40,200 nucleotides of DNA from an uncultured Prevotellaceae bacterium (GTDB lineage Bacteria > Bacteroidota > Bacteroidia > Bacteroidales > Bacteroidaceae): the NCBI GenBank assembly GCA_947166655.1, contig CAMVFC010000014.1:1-40200 (forward strand), read 5' to 3'. The first letter of the stretch is position 1; every line of letters begins with the position of its first letter. The notes below the pieces were generated by a model, which saw only the letters and a program-made list of their open reading frames with translations, made no database searches and was not told where the DNA came from. Of the stretch, positions 1 through 9,257 are shown piece after piece. Position numbers and translations under genes: made by a program.

Positions 1-1
1 T

Positions 2-61
2 AACATAGAGTTTGACATCTTGGGCAAGTACATCGCCAGGTATGCACAGTTCCTGGCGTGA
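2..61 (+). CDS. C-terminal end of a probable riboflavin synthase alpha chain (partial)
   Basis: The window opens inside an open frame that ends with TGA at 59-61. The last 19 residues read NIEFDILGKYIARYAQFLA. The pattern N-[LI]-E-x-D-[LIV]-[LIA]-x-K-Y followed by a short tail is what I know from the C-terminus of riboflavin synthase (RibE), where it closes the second lumazine-binding barrel and begins the C-terminal helix. Only 19 residues are visible, so this rests on a short motif. It runs in the same direction as glnS, with a repeat-rich 147-base gap between. Confidence 0.5.
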   Translation, partial: NIEFDILGKYIARYAQFLA

Positions 62-170
62 AAGATTGAAAATTGAAAATTGAAAGATTGAAAGATTGAA
101 AGAGAAAAGTGGAAAATGAAAAGTGAAAATTTTATTTTCATTTTTCACTCTTTCCCTTTTCACTCTTTCC
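62..170. repeat. Period-7/8 A-rich repeat with inverted T-rich arm
   Basis: After the stop at 61 there are about five degenerate copies of TGAAAAT/TGAAAGAT (62-105), then GAAAAGTGAAAAT, then the complementary arm TTTTCATTTTTCACTCTTTCC twice over (130-170). The two arms can fold into a long imperfect A/T-rich hairpin. The motif GGAAAGAGTGAAAAGTGAA reappears at 26150-26170 between two convergent genes. It may act as a terminator for the upstream gene, but there is no compact GC stem. Confidence 0.6.
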
Positions 171-208
171 TGAACAGCCGAAACTTCAAATAATATAAGA
201 ATATATAT

Positions 209-1990
209 ATGAACGAAAACGAGACTTCAAGAGTAATCGCTCCCTCCACGGCAGGAAAGACAGGGAGTGGGGCTTCATTCATCGAGCAGAAAGTGGTCAG
301 CGACCTGGCCGAAGGCAAGAACGGCGGACGCCTGCAGACGCGCTTCCCGCCAGAACCGAACGGCTATCTGCACATAGGCCACGCCAAGGCTATCGCCATC
401 GACTTCGGATTGGCAAAGAAATACGGCGGCAAGTGCAACCTGCGTTTCGATGACACGAACCCGCAGAAAGAGGATACCGAATACATGGATGCCATCGAGC
501 AGGATATCCGATGGCTGGGATTCGAGTGGGCCAATATCTACTACGCCTCCGATTATTTCCAGCAGTTGTGGGACTTCGCCGTGTGGCTCATCCGGCAGGG
601 CCGTGCCTACGTGGACGAACAGAGCGCAGAGACCATTGCTCAGCAGAAAGGTACCACGACGTCGCCCGGCACGAACAGCCCGTTCCGCGACCGACCGGTG
701 GAGGAGAACCTGCGCTTGTTCGAGTTCATGAACAGTGGTAAGTGCGAGCCTGGAACACTCGTCCTGCGTGCCAAGATTGATATGGCACACCCCAATATGC
801 TGCTGCGTGACCCGCTCATCTACCGTGTGCTGAACATCCCGCACATCCGCACGGGCAACAAGTGGAATGCCTATCCCATGTATGACTTCACACACGGACA
901 GAGCGACTACCTCGAAGGCGTCACCCATTCGTGGTGCACGCTGGAATTCGTGGAGCATCGTCCCTTGTACGACCTCTTCGTGACTTGGATGAAAGAATGG
1001 CGCGGCGAGACCGACAATATCGAAGATAACCGTCCGCGCCAGACCGAGTTTAACAAGCTGAACCTTAACTACACGCTGATGTCCAAGCGTAACCTGCTGG
1101 CTCTCGTGCAGAATGGCTTTGTCAGCGGATGGGACGACCCACGTATGCCTACCATCTGTGCGTTCCGCCGTCGTGGCTACTCGCCCGAGAGTATCGTCAA
1201 CTTCATCGATAAAATCGGCTACACAACATATGATGCCCTCAACGATTTCGCCCTCTTGGAAAGCGCCGTGCGCGATGATCTGAATCAGCGTGCTACGCGT
1301 GTGTCGGCTGTAGTGAATCCCGTAAAACTTGTCATTACGAACTATCCCGAGGGAAAGGTTGAGGAACTTGAGGCGCTGAACAACCCCGAACGTCCGGAGG
1401 AAGGCTCGCACACGATCGAGTTCTCACGCGAACTGTGGATCGAACGCGAAGACTTCCAGGCCGTGGCAGAGAAAAAGTTCATGCGTCTGGCACCCGGCAA
1501 GGAAGTGCGTCTGAAGAATGCCTATATCATCAAGTGCAACGAGGAGGACGAACATCCTTACGACGTCGATGGCGAGGGGAATGTCACTTGCATCTATGCC
1601 ACCTACGACCCGGAGACACGCAGCGGTCAGCCCGGCGCCGACCGTAAGATTAAAGGAAAGACACTGCACTGGCTCAGTTGCGGTCACTGTCTGCCTGCTG
1701 AGGTTCGTATGTACGAGCGTCTGTGGCAGGTGGAGAACCCGCGCGACGAATTGGCCCGTCTGCAGGGGGAAGGTCTCTCGAACGTGGAGGCCATGAAGCA
1801 GATGATGAATCCCGATTCGCTGCACGTCCTCACCAACTGCTATGTAGAGAGATTTGTGCAGAACATGCCTGCGCTGACCTATCTTCAGTTCCAGCGCATC
1901 GGCTATTTCAACGTTGATACAGACTCGACACCCGACCATCTCGTCTTCAACAAGACGGTGGGGCTGAAGGATACGTTCAAGAAGAAATGA
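209..1990 (+). CDS. glnS: Glutaminyl-tRNA synthetase
   Basis: Class I aminoacyl-tRNA synthetase that charges tRNA-Gln in the cytoplasm. The 593-residue protein has the HIGH signature in PPEPNGYLHIGHAKA (residues about 47-61), the RFDDTNP motif (about 79-85) and an MSKRNL version of KMSKS (about 292-297). PPEPNGYLHIGH and RFDDTNPQKE are diagnostic for GlnRS rather than bacterial GluRS. The C-terminal half (from about 370) is the beta-barrel anticodon-binding region. The N-terminus has about 20 extra low-complexity residues before SFIEQ. The ATG at 209 follows an A/T-rich stretch. The next gene begins 3 bases after the stop, so the two are probably cotranscribed. Length is normal for the family. 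Confidence 0.96.
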   Translation: MNENETSRVIAPSTAGKTGSGASFIEQKVVSDLAEGKNGGRLQTRFPPEPNGYLHIGHAKAIAIDFGLAKKYGGKCNLRFDDTNPQKEDTEYMDAIEQDIRWLGFEWANIYYASDYFQQLWDFAVWLIRQGRAYVDEQSAETIAQQKGTTTSPGTNSPFRDRPVEENLRLFEFMNSGKCEPGTLVLRAKIDMAHPNMLLRDPLIYRVLNIPHIRTGNKWNAYPMYDFTHGQSDYLEGVTHSWCTLEFVEHRPLYDLFVTWMKEWRGETDNIEDNRPRQTEFNKLNLNYTLMSKRNLLALVQNGFVSGWDDPRMPTICAFRRRGYSPESIVNFIDKIGYTTYDALNDFALLESAVRDDLNQRATRVSAVVNPVKLVITNYPEGKVEELEALNNPERPEEGSHTIEFSRELWIEREDFQAVAEKKFMRLAPGKEVRLKNAYIIKCNEEDEHPYDVDGEGNVTCIYATYDPETRSGQPGADRKIKGKTLHWLSCGHCLPAEVRMYERLWQVENPRDELARLQGEGLSNVEAMKQMMNPDSLHVLTNCYVERFVQNMPALTYLQFQRIGYFNVDTDSTPDHLVFNKTVGLKDTFKKK

Positions 1991-1993
1991 CGA

Positions 1994-3454
1994 ATGAGAC
2001 TGGACGACGACTTGAAATATTTTGAGGAGCCTGAGTTCAAAGATATCCTGGCGAAGTACGAAGCCGCTCAGGAGGCAGGGCAATCGATTTATCTGGATGC
2101 CGATGACCTCACTGATGTGGCAGAGTACTACACCATGGTTCTACATGACGACAAGAAGGCTGACGAGGCCATCGGGTTAGCGCGCCAACTGCACCCCGAT
2201 GCTGTCTCGCCTCAAATATTTGTCGCTCGCCAGTTCATGCAGCAGGGCGACCTGAAGACGGCACTCAGCCTCTGCAATGATATTGACGATCAGCAAGATC
2301 GTGAGGTCCATTTCCTGCGTGCTGAACTTTTTATTCGAGATGAGAAGATTGACGAGGCGGTCCGTCTGCTGCATCAGGTGGCAGATGAGATTCAAGTGGA
2401 CCGCGACTTCTTTCTCTACGATTCGGCTTATATCTTTATTGACTACCGTCTTTATGAGCAAGCCATGTTCTTTGCCGACCTCCTGGAGAAGATAGCACCC
2501 GACTGGTATAAGACGTGGCAGGTGAAGGCTGATATAACGCTGGGGCAGGAACACTTCAATGATGCATTGCCTTATATAGAGAAAATGCTCGATGTGGATC
2601 CCTTCTCCACGGAATCGTGGAACTGGAGGGCTGAGGCCTACAGCGGCTTGGAGCAGTATGACAAGGCGATGAGCAGCGTTGACTATGCCTTGGCTGTCGA
2701 GCCAGACAACGAGCGTGCCTTGCAGCTGAAAGCATGGGCTCTGTTGCAGCAGCTGAACTTCGAGGAGGCGCATCGTATATATCAGCAGTTAGAGGCCATG
2801 GCTCCCGAGAATGAGCAGCACTGGCTTTATGATTCGTATAGCCTGCTCGACGCAGATCACGTTGGGGATGCACTGACTGCCGTGGAAAAAGCTGAACAAC
2901 TGGCCGACGATGTCAGCCCGAATCAGGTGGCAATCTTTGAGCAGCACGCCCAGGTGCTCTCTGCACAAGGAAAGATGGACGAAGCCATCGCCTATCTGGA
3001 TCGTGCCGAGGAAATCGGGGGTGAAGGGGAAGAGAACTTCATGGAACTGGATTTCCTGCGGGCACGTGTCTATGCGGAAAACAACCGGGCGGACTTGGTC
3101 GTCAGCTGCATAGAGAATATGATTCAGAGAGAGGGCACCGATGTCTCGGACGTGTATTATCGCGGAGCGCAGCTTTTCTTCGATACGGGCTACTATGACT
3201 TGGCTGCCGAGATGTTCCGTGAAATTCTGAAGCATGACATAGACAGCAAGAGAGCAACTGATATCTATACCTATCTGGCTTATTGTGCCATGGAAAGGCA
3301 CGATGACGAAACCGCCCTCCTCAACCTCAAAAAGGCGAAAGAGGGCGGGGCATCGAATCTGACTGATTTGTTCGGAGAGGTATTCCCGAACGTCGGAGCC
3401 GACGAAATTTATGACTATTATTTCTACCGCGTCTTTGGCCGATGGCCTTTGTAA
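1994..3454 (+). CDS. Tetratricopeptide-repeat protein
   Basis: A 486-residue protein with no signal peptide, made almost entirely of helical TPR-type repeats. The clearest copies are at about residues 185-260 (WNWRAEAYSGLEQYDKAMSSVDYALAVEPDNERAL) and 320-345 (AQGKMDEAIAYLDRAEEIG). It is acidic throughout and probably a cytoplasmic scaffold; no catalytic motif is seen. The ATG lies 3 bases after the glnS stop, suggesting translational coupling. Its 3' end overlaps the convergent dedA-like gene by 31 bases (3424-3454). Specific partners cannot be inferred. Confidence 0.85.
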   Translation: MRLDDDLKYFEEPEFKDILAKYEAAQEAGQSIYLDADDLTDVAEYYTMVLHDDKKADEAIGLARQLHPDAVSPQIFVARQFMQQGDLKTALSLCNDIDDQQDREVHFLRAELFIRDEKIDEAVRLLHQVADEIQVDRDFFLYDSAYIFIDYRLYEQAMFFADLLEKIAPDWYKTWQVKADITLGQEHFNDALPYIEKMLDVDPFSTESWNWRAEAYSGLEQYDKAMSSVDYALAVEPDNERALQLKAWALLQQLNFEEAHRIYQQLEAMAPENEQHWLYDSYSLLDADHVGDALTAVEKAEQLADDVSPNQVAIFEQHAQVLSAQGKMDEAIAYLDRAEEIGGEGEENFMELDFLRARVYAENNRADLVVSCIENMIQREGTDVSDVYYRGAQLFFDTGYYDLAAEMFREILKHDIDSKRATDIYTYLAYCAMERHDDETALLNLKKAKEGGASNLTDLFGEVFPNVGADEIYDYYFYRVFGRWPL

Positions 3455-4056
3455 ATAAGGACGCCGACCACGATGACTGCCAAAACAATCATGGCCAGAC
3501 CCAGTTCATGGCTGTACGTGGTCACTTTTTCCATTAACTGATCTTCCGGTACCACGCTTGCCAGGCTGTAGCCGATGGCGGCGAGGATGATGTTCCAGAT
3601 ACCGGCACCGATGGTGGTATAGAGAAGGAAATGCGAGAGACGCATCTTTGCCAGTCCGGCTGGTATGCTGATGAGGTGACGAATGCCAGGGACGAGACGT
3701 CCGATGAGCGTTGCCACGGCACCATGGTCGGTGAAATATTTCTCTGTACGTTGCACCTTCTGCTCATTCAGCAGGCAGAGGTGTCCGAAAGTACTGTTGG
3801 CAAACGCATAGATGATGGGGCGTCCCAGATAGAGGGCTGCCGTGTAGTTAATGAGAGCGCCGAGATTGGCTCCGATTGTCGCGCAGAGCACGACAAGCAC
3901 GACGTTCAGATCGGAGCTGTCGGCGGCAGCGCGATAGGCAGCAGGCGGAACGACGAACTCGCTGGGGATGGGGATGACGGTACTTTCCAGTGTCATCAAA
4001 AAGGTGATGGTCCAATAATTGAGGTGGTCGATGCACCAGGTAATTAGTTCTGACAT
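3424..4056 (-). CDS. DedA/SNARE-associated family membrane protein
   Basis: A 210-residue integral membrane protein of the DedA (VTT domain) family, whose members take part in phospholipid recycling and membrane homeostasis. Visible family marks are ESTVIPIPSE near residue 24 and the conserved block GRLVPGIRHLISIPAGLAKM at about 121-140, then two C-terminal hydrophobic segments (about 145-170 and 185-203). It starts 4 bases after the stop of the upstream glycosyltransferase gene on the same strand and is probably the last gene of that operon. Its 3' end overlaps the convergent TPR gene by 31 bases, with no room for a separate terminator. Confidence 0.92.
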   Translation of the reverse strand: MSELITWCIDHLNYWTITFLMTLESTVIPIPSEFVVPPAAYRAAADSSDLNVVLVVLCATIGANLGALINYTAALYLGRPIIYAFANSTFGHLCLLNEQKVQRTEKYFTDHGAVATLIGRLVPGIRHLISIPAGLAKMRLSHFLLYTTIGAGIWNIILAAIGYSLASVVPEDQLMEKVTTYSHELGLAMIVLAVIVVGVLIYKGHRPKTR

Positions 4057-4059
4057 AGG

Positions 4060-5241
4060 CTAAATAAACTTTTTTCGGAACTCGTTCTTCGGAGTTGTCA
4101 TGTGGGAAATCTTCATCTGCAAATCCCAAAAAGGGAGGAGAAGTTCAAAAAGGAAGAAGTTCAGGTGGTAAGAGGTGCTTTCCATAAGTAGGGCAGTGCG
4201 GTTGAAGTTGATGAGCTTGACAACGGCATAAACCATAAGAAGAAAGCTGTAAAGAATCAGTGCCGTCAGGGACTGCAAGAGGAGGATAGGCACCAAGGTA
4301 AAGAGAAACAACCATGGAACCAGCAGGCGGACAGCGCGTTTGAAGCGTAGCAGACTGGCGTGGTGCTGGTGGTGCTGGATTTCTGCAAAGGCACAACGCT
4401 GGGTTTTCCACTGCGACCAACTCATCCTGCGTTGCATGATGATGGAAGCCGGAGAGAGCATCACGGCCGTATTCTTCGGTGTGGACGTTTGATTGACGAA
4501 CAGTTCCTCTGCCCCTACCTTGAGACCTTGGCCAAGCACGAAACCGCCTTCACTCAGGAAAAAGTCCTTACGGAAGGCCAGGTTGCAGGCATCGGCCTGC
4601 ACGGCAGCGTGGCCGGAAAGAACGTGCTGAAAGTGGCTGATGGTGTCATAAAGGCGGATGAAGTTGACTTTGGCATCTTTCCAAGAGAAACGTCCCTTCT
4701 CGTAGCGTGCCATGCCGAGGATGAGGTCTGGCGTGTCGAGCCCTTTGCTCTGAGGCGACTGTGTCGGACGGACGATGGTCTCGCCAATGCGGGTAAGCCA
4801 ACCTGGCGTGAGGGGAGTACAGTCAGAATGCGTGATGACAATCCAGTCGTATGATGCTGCACGGATGCCGAGTGTCAGCGCCAGGCGATCGATGCTGATG
4901 TCGTGTGCCGATGCGGGCGTAAACGTGTGGGTGAGATGAGCGTATTGCTGTTCTAAATGCTCCAGTACGTCTTTGGTGTCATCGGTAGAGCCCATATCAA
5001 CGACGATGACCTCAAAACGCTCATAGTCCTGTTGCAAAATGATGGGTAGGTTGTGGCGCAGCAGTGTCGCGGCATCGTGTGCCGTGATGATGATGCTCAA
5101 CGGAGGCAGTTCCGCTGCTGTCGGTTTAGCCGGAACGGGTCGCCTTAGCCGTCGGGCGATGGAACCATAGCTGTAGGCTTGGACCATGGCGATTAACCAT
5201 ATAAAGAGGAGTATGACGAGAGCTGATTGGAGAAGTGTCAT
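4060..5241 (-). CDS. Membrane-anchored family 2 glycosyltransferase
   Basis: A 393-residue protein with an N-terminal membrane segment (about 1-24), a GT2 catalytic domain (about 47-260) and two or three C-terminal membrane segments (about 305-360). The GT-A fold is recognisable from LSIIITAHDAA, FEVIVVDMGSTDDT and ITHSDCTPLTPGWL; HSDC occupies the place of the usual metal-binding DxD. A QRRMSWSQWKTQR stretch near 280 matches the QxxRW-like acceptor region of processive GT2 enzymes only loosely. Substrate unknown; lipid-linked or surface glycan synthesis is plausible. It lies between lysA (38-base gap) and the DedA gene on the same strand. Confidence 0.88.
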   Translation of the reverse strand: MTLLQSALVILLFIWLIAMVQAYSYGSIARRLRRPVPAKPTAAELPPLSIIITAHDAATLLRHNLPIILQQDYERFEVIVVDMGSTDDTKDVLEHLEQQYAHLTHTFTPASAHDISIDRLALTLGIRAASYDWIVITHSDCTPLTPGWLTRIGETIVRPTQSPQSKGLDTPDLILGMARYEKGRFSWKDAKVNFIRLYDTISHFQHVLSGHAAVQADACNLAFRKDFFLSEGGFVLGQGLKVGAEELFVNQTSTPKNTAVMLSPASIIMQRRMSWSQWKTQRCAFAEIQHHQHHASLLRFKRAVRLLVPWLFLFTLVPILLLQSLTALILYSFLLMVYAVVKLINFNRTALLMESTSYHLNFFLFELLLPFWDLQMKISHMTTPKNEFRKKFI

Positions 5242-5279
5242 GAGGAGTCTCGGCTCGTAGCATCAGCCGAGGAAAAAGG

Positions 5280-6482
5280 TTAAGGTTGTTGAAATAGTTC
5301 TTCAGTTGTGAAAGTGGGGGGCAGCGGACGGCAGTTGTAGCATGAAGCCATGGTCTCTCCATAAGCGCCGGCCGAGCGAATGGCCATGAGGTCTCCACGG
5401 CGTGTCTCGGGTAGAGACAGTTCTTTGGCAAAGACATCAGAGGACTCGCAGATAGGGCCGACAACATCGTAGGTCTCAGTGGGGCTCGTTCTTACTTCGC
5501 CGTCGTGCATGCTATCCATGCGTGCCTGTGCAGAAAGATTCTCAATGGCGTGGCGTGCACCGTAGAGGGCTGGACGGATGAGTTCTGTCATGCCGGCATC
5601 GACAATGGCAAACTGCTTTTGATGACCGTGTTTGACGTAAAGCACACGGGTCAGCAGCGTACCAGTCTGACCTACAATGGAACGTCCGAGCTCAAAGTGA
5701 AGTTGCTGTCCTTCGCGAAGATGAAGTCTCTGCTTGAACGTATCGAAGTAAGCTTTGAAGTCGGGTATTGGATGCTCGGTTGGTCTTTCATAGTCGATCC
5801 CAAGGCCGCCGCCGACGTTGATGTGATGGGCGTAGAGGCCTTCCTTCTCAAGGATGATTTGTAACTCGTTGATGCGATCGCACAGTGCTTCGAAGTCACT
5901 CATATCTAACAGTTGAGAGCCGATATGAAAGTGCAGCCCCATGAAGTCGACAAGCGGCATCGCCTCAGCTTTTCTGATCGCAGCGATCATGTCGGTCATA
6001 TCAATGCCGAACTTGTTCTCAGCTTTGCCAGTGGTGATATGGGCGTGGGTGTGGGCCCCTACATCAGGGTTAATGCGAAAGCTCACGCGCGCGCGTATAT
6101 TTAAATCGGTAGCGATGCTGTGGATAATTTCCAGTTCCTCGGTGCTCTCCACGTTAAAAAGACCGATTCCTTTCTGCAAGGCCAAGGTAATTTCCCAGTC
6201 GGCTTTGCCTACGCCGGCAAAGACAATCTTCGATGCGGGAAAACCTGCCTGCAGGGCGACTTCAATCTCGCCTCCACTCACACAGTCGGCTCCCAGTCCG
6301 GCATCGACGATGAGGCCAAGAAGCTTCGGGTTGGCGTTGGCTTTGATGGCGTAATGAACATGGAAGTTATCGTGTCCGGCTGTTTGGGCCTTGATGGCGT
6401 CGAGTGTTCGCGCAAGGAGTGCCGTGTCGTAGACGTAGCATGGCGTGGGAACGCTGATGGGGCTTGTCGGTTGAATTTGCAT
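5280..6482 (-). CDS. lysA: Diaminopimelate decarboxylase
   Basis: PLP-dependent enzyme converting meso-diaminopimelate to L-lysine, the last step of lysine synthesis. Fold type III features are visible: HYAIKANANP with the PLP lysine (about residues 41-50), HIGSQ, GGGLGIDYE for phosphate binding, ELGRSIVG, and the second active-site block CESSDVF. The ATG at 6482 gives 400 residues; an in-frame TTG at 6509 would add nine residues and abut the lysC stop, but ATG is preferred. It follows aspartate kinase on the same strand, so the first and last steps of the lysine pathway are adjacent and probably cotranscribed. Confidence 0.94.
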   Translation of the reverse strand: MQIQPTSPISVPTPCYVYDTALLARTLDAIKAQTAGHDNFHVHYAIKANANPKLLGLIVDAGLGADCVSGGEIEVALQAGFPASKIVFAGVGKADWEITLALQKGIGLFNVESTEELEIIHSIATDLNIRARVSFRINPDVGAHTHAHITTGKAENKFGIDMTDMIAAIRKAEAMPLVDFMGLHFHIGSQLLDMSDFEALCDRINELQIILEKEGLYAHHINVGGGLGIDYERPTEHPIPDFKAYFDTFKQRLHLREGQQLHFELGRSIVGQTGTLLTRVLYVKHGHQKQFAIVDAGMTELIRPALYGARHAIENLSAQARMDSMHDGEVRTSPTETYDVVGPICESSDVFAKELSLPETRRGDLMAIRSAGAYGETMASCYNCRPLPPTFTTEELFQQP

Positions 6483-6509
6483 GATGTGTCTCAAAAGGTC
6501 GATGGGCAA

Positions 6510-7853
6510 TCAGGAGGGACGACGGACGTGGTCGTTGTATGTGAACAGTGTTTTTTGCAAGGCCTGAAGAGTACGCTTCTTGTCGGCTTGCGCCACGAGG
6601 AACGAGATGTTGTGGGCTGAACCTCCGTAGCTAATCATGCGAACAGGAATCTGCTTGAGGGCATCGGTGGCCATGCTCTCAAAACCGATGTTTTGGCTGG
6701 AGAGGTCGCCGACGATGCAGACGATACACATATTGTCCTCGACGGTCACCGTGCCATACTTGCGCAGTTCGTCGGTGATGGCTGTGAGGTGAGACCTATT
6801 GTCGATGGTCACGCTGACGCCGACCTCGGAGGTACAAATCATGTCGATGCTGGTCTTGTTGTCCTCAAAGATCTCAAAGACTTTACGCAGGAAACCATGG
6901 GCCAATAGCATCCGTGAACTTTGAATGCCGATGCAGATGATGTTGTCCTTAGCTGCGACGGCCTTGATGGTGCCTCGGTGCATCTGATTATTGATGATTG
7001 TGCCAGGTGCAGTGGGGTCCATGGTATTCAGCAGGCGAACGGGCACACCCGCGAATTTGGCTGGCTGAATGCAGGTGGGATGCAGAATCTTGGCACCGAA
7101 GTAAGCCAGTTCTGCAGCCTCTTCGAAATAGAGCTGCCGTACAGGTTCGGTGCCTTCGACGATGCGAGGGTCATTATTGTGCATACCGTCGATGTCCGTC
7201 CAGATCTGAATCTCTTCGGCATTGATGGCCGCACCGATGAGGCAGGCCGTGTAGTCAGAACCGCCACGGAGCAGGTTGTCGATTTCGCCGTAAGCGTTGC
7301 GGCATATGAAGCCCTGCGTGATATAGACGTCGTACCCAGGGTTGGCCTCCAGCTGTGAGCATGTACGCTCACGAATGTAGGCGGCGTCGGGTTCGGCGTT
7401 CTTGTCGGTACGGATCATTTCCAGAGCAGGCAAGAGGACAGCTTTCACACCTTGTTCCTGAAGGTAGTTGACCATCATGTTGGTTGACATGATTTCTCCT
7501 TGTGCCAGTACCACTTTCTCCTCGAAGTTCGTGAAAAGCGTTTTCGTAAAGGAACGCAGGTAGTTGAATTCTTCCTTGAGGAATGCCTCGGTTTTCTCGT
7601 GCCATTCGTCGGTGGAGAAGAGCTCGCCGAGGTGCTGCATGTATCGCTGCTCCAGCTGGTTGATGACGGTGTTGGCGCCTTCGGGGTTCTTCTTGTAGAG
7701 ATAGTCTGCAATCTCGACAAGGGTATTGGTGGTGCCGCTCATGGCTGAGAGCACGACAAACTTGGGTTCGTTGTCGCTGGTGATGAGTTGAGAGACGTCT
7801 TTCATGCGTTGAGCAGAACCCACGCTGGTGCCTCCGAATTTTAGAACTTTCAT
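6510..7853 (-). CDS. lysC: Aspartate kinase
   Basis: Phosphorylates L-aspartate as the entry step of lysine, threonine, methionine and diaminopimelate synthesis. The 447-residue protein begins with the kinase motif KFGGTSVG (residues 4-11), has the LLRGGSDYTA substrate-binding block near 194-203 and two C-terminal ACT regions (about 305-440) that normally bind lysine or threonine for feedback control. It is monofunctional: there is no homoserine dehydrogenase domain. lysA follows with a gap of 27 bases, and ftsE lies 29 bases upstream on the same strand. Confidence 0.95.
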   Translation of the reverse strand: MKVLKFGGTSVGSAQRMKDVSQLITSDNEPKFVVLSAMSGTTNTLVEIADYLYKKNPEGANTVINQLEQRYMQHLGELFSTDEWHEKTEAFLKEEFNYLRSFTKTLFTNFEEKVVLAQGEIMSTNMMVNYLQEQGVKAVLLPALEMIRTDKNAEPDAAYIRERTCSQLEANPGYDVYITQGFICRNAYGEIDNLLRGGSDYTACLIGAAINAEEIQIWTDIDGMHNNDPRIVEGTEPVRQLYFEEAAELAYFGAKILHPTCIQPAKFAGVPVRLLNTMDPTAPGTIINNQMHRGTIKAVAAKDNIICIGIQSSRMLLAHGFLRKVFEIFEDNKTSIDMICTSEVGVSVTIDNRSHLTAITDELRKYGTVTVEDNMCIVCIVGDLSSQNIGFESMATDALKQIPVRMISYGGSAHNISFLVAQADKKRTLQALQKTLFTYNDHVRRPS

Positions 7854-7882
7854 TTGTCTTTTATAGTGTTTGTTTTTATATC

Positions 7883-8587
7883 TTATTCTTCGTCCTCGTT
7901 GGCAAGGTCTGCCATTGGGATGTCATCTTCGAGTGCGATGAACTGTCCATTGCAGCACTCGTAAACCCTCCCGGGGAACTCTTGGATGAGCGTGTTGTTG
8001 TGCGTGGCCATGATGACGGCAGCTCCGCCCTTGGCCAGTTCCTGAAGGATTTGTGTCGTCTTGCGTCCCGACTCGGCATCCTGGTTGCCTGTTGCCTCGT
8101 CGGCGAGGATGAGCTTGGGCGCGTTCAGGATGGCACGGGCGATGCAGACCCGCTGCTGTTCACCTCCGGAAAGCTCGTAGGGCATGGCCTCTTTCTTGTC
8201 GGTCAGATCTACGATTCCCAGCACATCATCAATGCGCTGTTCGCGTTCGGCGCGTCGTTTCCATCCCGTGCATCGCAACACAAAGTCAAGGTTCTGGTGT
8301 ACATTGCGGTCGGTGAGCAGACGGAAATCTTGGAACACGATGCCGAGTTGCCGACGTAAGGCGGGCAGGTGGTGGCGTTTGATGCGCTGCATGTCTTGCC
8401 CGAGAACGTTTGCTGTGCCAGCGGCGATGTCCAGTTCACCATAGAGCGTCTTGAGAAGCGATGACTTGCCACTCCCGACGACTCCTGTCAGATACACGAA
8501 ATCTCCTGCATCGATCCTCCAGTTCACGTCGTGAAGGATGGTGCGGTCATCGCGTTTTATGTCGACACCTTCGTAGTTGATAATCAT
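7883..8587 (-). CDS. ftsE: FtsE-like cell division ABC ATPase
   Basis: ABC-type ATPase that pairs with FtsX to regulate peptidoglycan hydrolases at the septum. Walker A is GVVGSGKSS, the signature is LSGGEQQR, and the Q-loop is in [10 protein letters not shown]. The Walker B region reads [12 protein letters not shown] where most FtsE proteins have LADEPTGNLD. I chose ATG 8587 ([10 protein letters not shown]) over an in-frame ATG at 8608, which lies inside hisIE; 8587 is 5 bases after the hisIE stop and fits the usual N-terminus. No ftsX lies next to it. Neighbours are hisIE upstream and lysC downstream. Confidence 0.88.
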   Translation of the reverse strand: MIINYEGVDIKRDDRTILHDVNWRIDAGDFVYLTGVVGSGKSSLLKTLYGELDIAAGTANVLGQDMQRIKRHHLPALRRQLGIVFQDFRLLTDRNVHQNLDFVLRCTGWKRRAEREQRIDDVLGIVDLTDKKEAMPYELSGGEQQRVCIARAILNAPKLILADEATGNQDAESGRKTTQILQELAKGGAAVIMATHNNTLIQEFPGRVYECCNGQFIALEDDIPMADLANEDEE

Positions 8588-8592
8588 TTCTT

Positions 8593-9231
8593 TCAATGTT
8601 TTTTCCATCCGGGCGCGTGCCGCTCCCGTAGTTCTGCGGCCATTTGTTCGATGCGAAGTCCCTTTGAGGTGAGAAGGACAATGAGGTGATATAGCATATC
8701 AGAGCCCTCGTAGATGAGTCGCTCGTCAGTACCGTTGCACGCTTCGATAACCAGTTCGAGCGCTTCTTCGCCCACTTTCTGTGCCATGCGGTTGAGGCCG
8801 TCCTGGAAGAGGCTGGTCGTGTAGGAACCTTCTGGCATCTCTTCGTGGCGCTTCTCTATGAAGTTCTGCAGTTCCGACAGGAAGCAGAGTGGATTGTCAT
8901 TGATGCTGTTGCTCTCTCCCCAGCAGGTGTCAGTACCCGTGTGGCATACGGGTCCGTCGGGGTGTACACGGATAAGTAGTGTGTCCTGGTCGCAGTCCAG
9001 TTTGATGCTGACGACGTTGAGGAAGTTGCCGCTTGTCTCTCCTTTTGTCCACAGGCACTGGCGAGTGCGTGAGTAGAAGCAGACGCGTCCTTCGCGAACT
9101 GTCTTCTCATAGGCTTCGCGGTTCATGTAGCCTAACATCAACACCTGTCGCGTGTCGGCATCCTGGATGATGGCGGGAACGAGGCCGTTCATCTTCCCAA
9201 AGTCAATATTGAGGGTTAAGTTTTGTTCCAT
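8593..9231 (-). CDS. hisIE: Bifunctional phosphoribosyl-AMP cyclohydrolase / phosphoribosyl-ATP pyrophosphatase
   Basis: Carries out the second and third steps of histidine synthesis. The N-terminal HisI domain (about residues 10-115) contains the metal-binding LDCDQD and CHTGTDTCW cysteines; the C-terminal HisE domain (about 120-205) has the MazG-like helical motif KVGEEALELVIEA and a downstream YHLIVLL. Total length, 212 residues, is usual for the fused form. It is the fourth his gene of the minus-strand cluster, 26 bases after hisF, and its stop lies just before the ftsE start. Confidence 0.95.
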   Translation of the reverse strand: MEQNLTLNIDFGKMNGLVPAIIQDADTRQVLMLGYMNREAYEKTVREGRVCFYSRTRQCLWTKGETSGNFLNVVSIKLDCDQDTLLIRVHPDGPVCHTGTDTCWGESNSINDNPLCFLSELQNFIEKRHEEMPEGSYTTSLFQDGLNRMAQKVGEEALELVIEACNGTDERLIYEGSDMLYHLIVLLTSKGLRIEQMAAELRERHAPGWKKH

Positions 9232-9257
9232 ATAATTATTATATAGAGGTCTATGTT

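Noticed and set aside
275..1411. 378-residue minus-strand frame opposite glnS
   Set aside because: Antisense shadow of a well-conserved synthetase gene; no family motifs.
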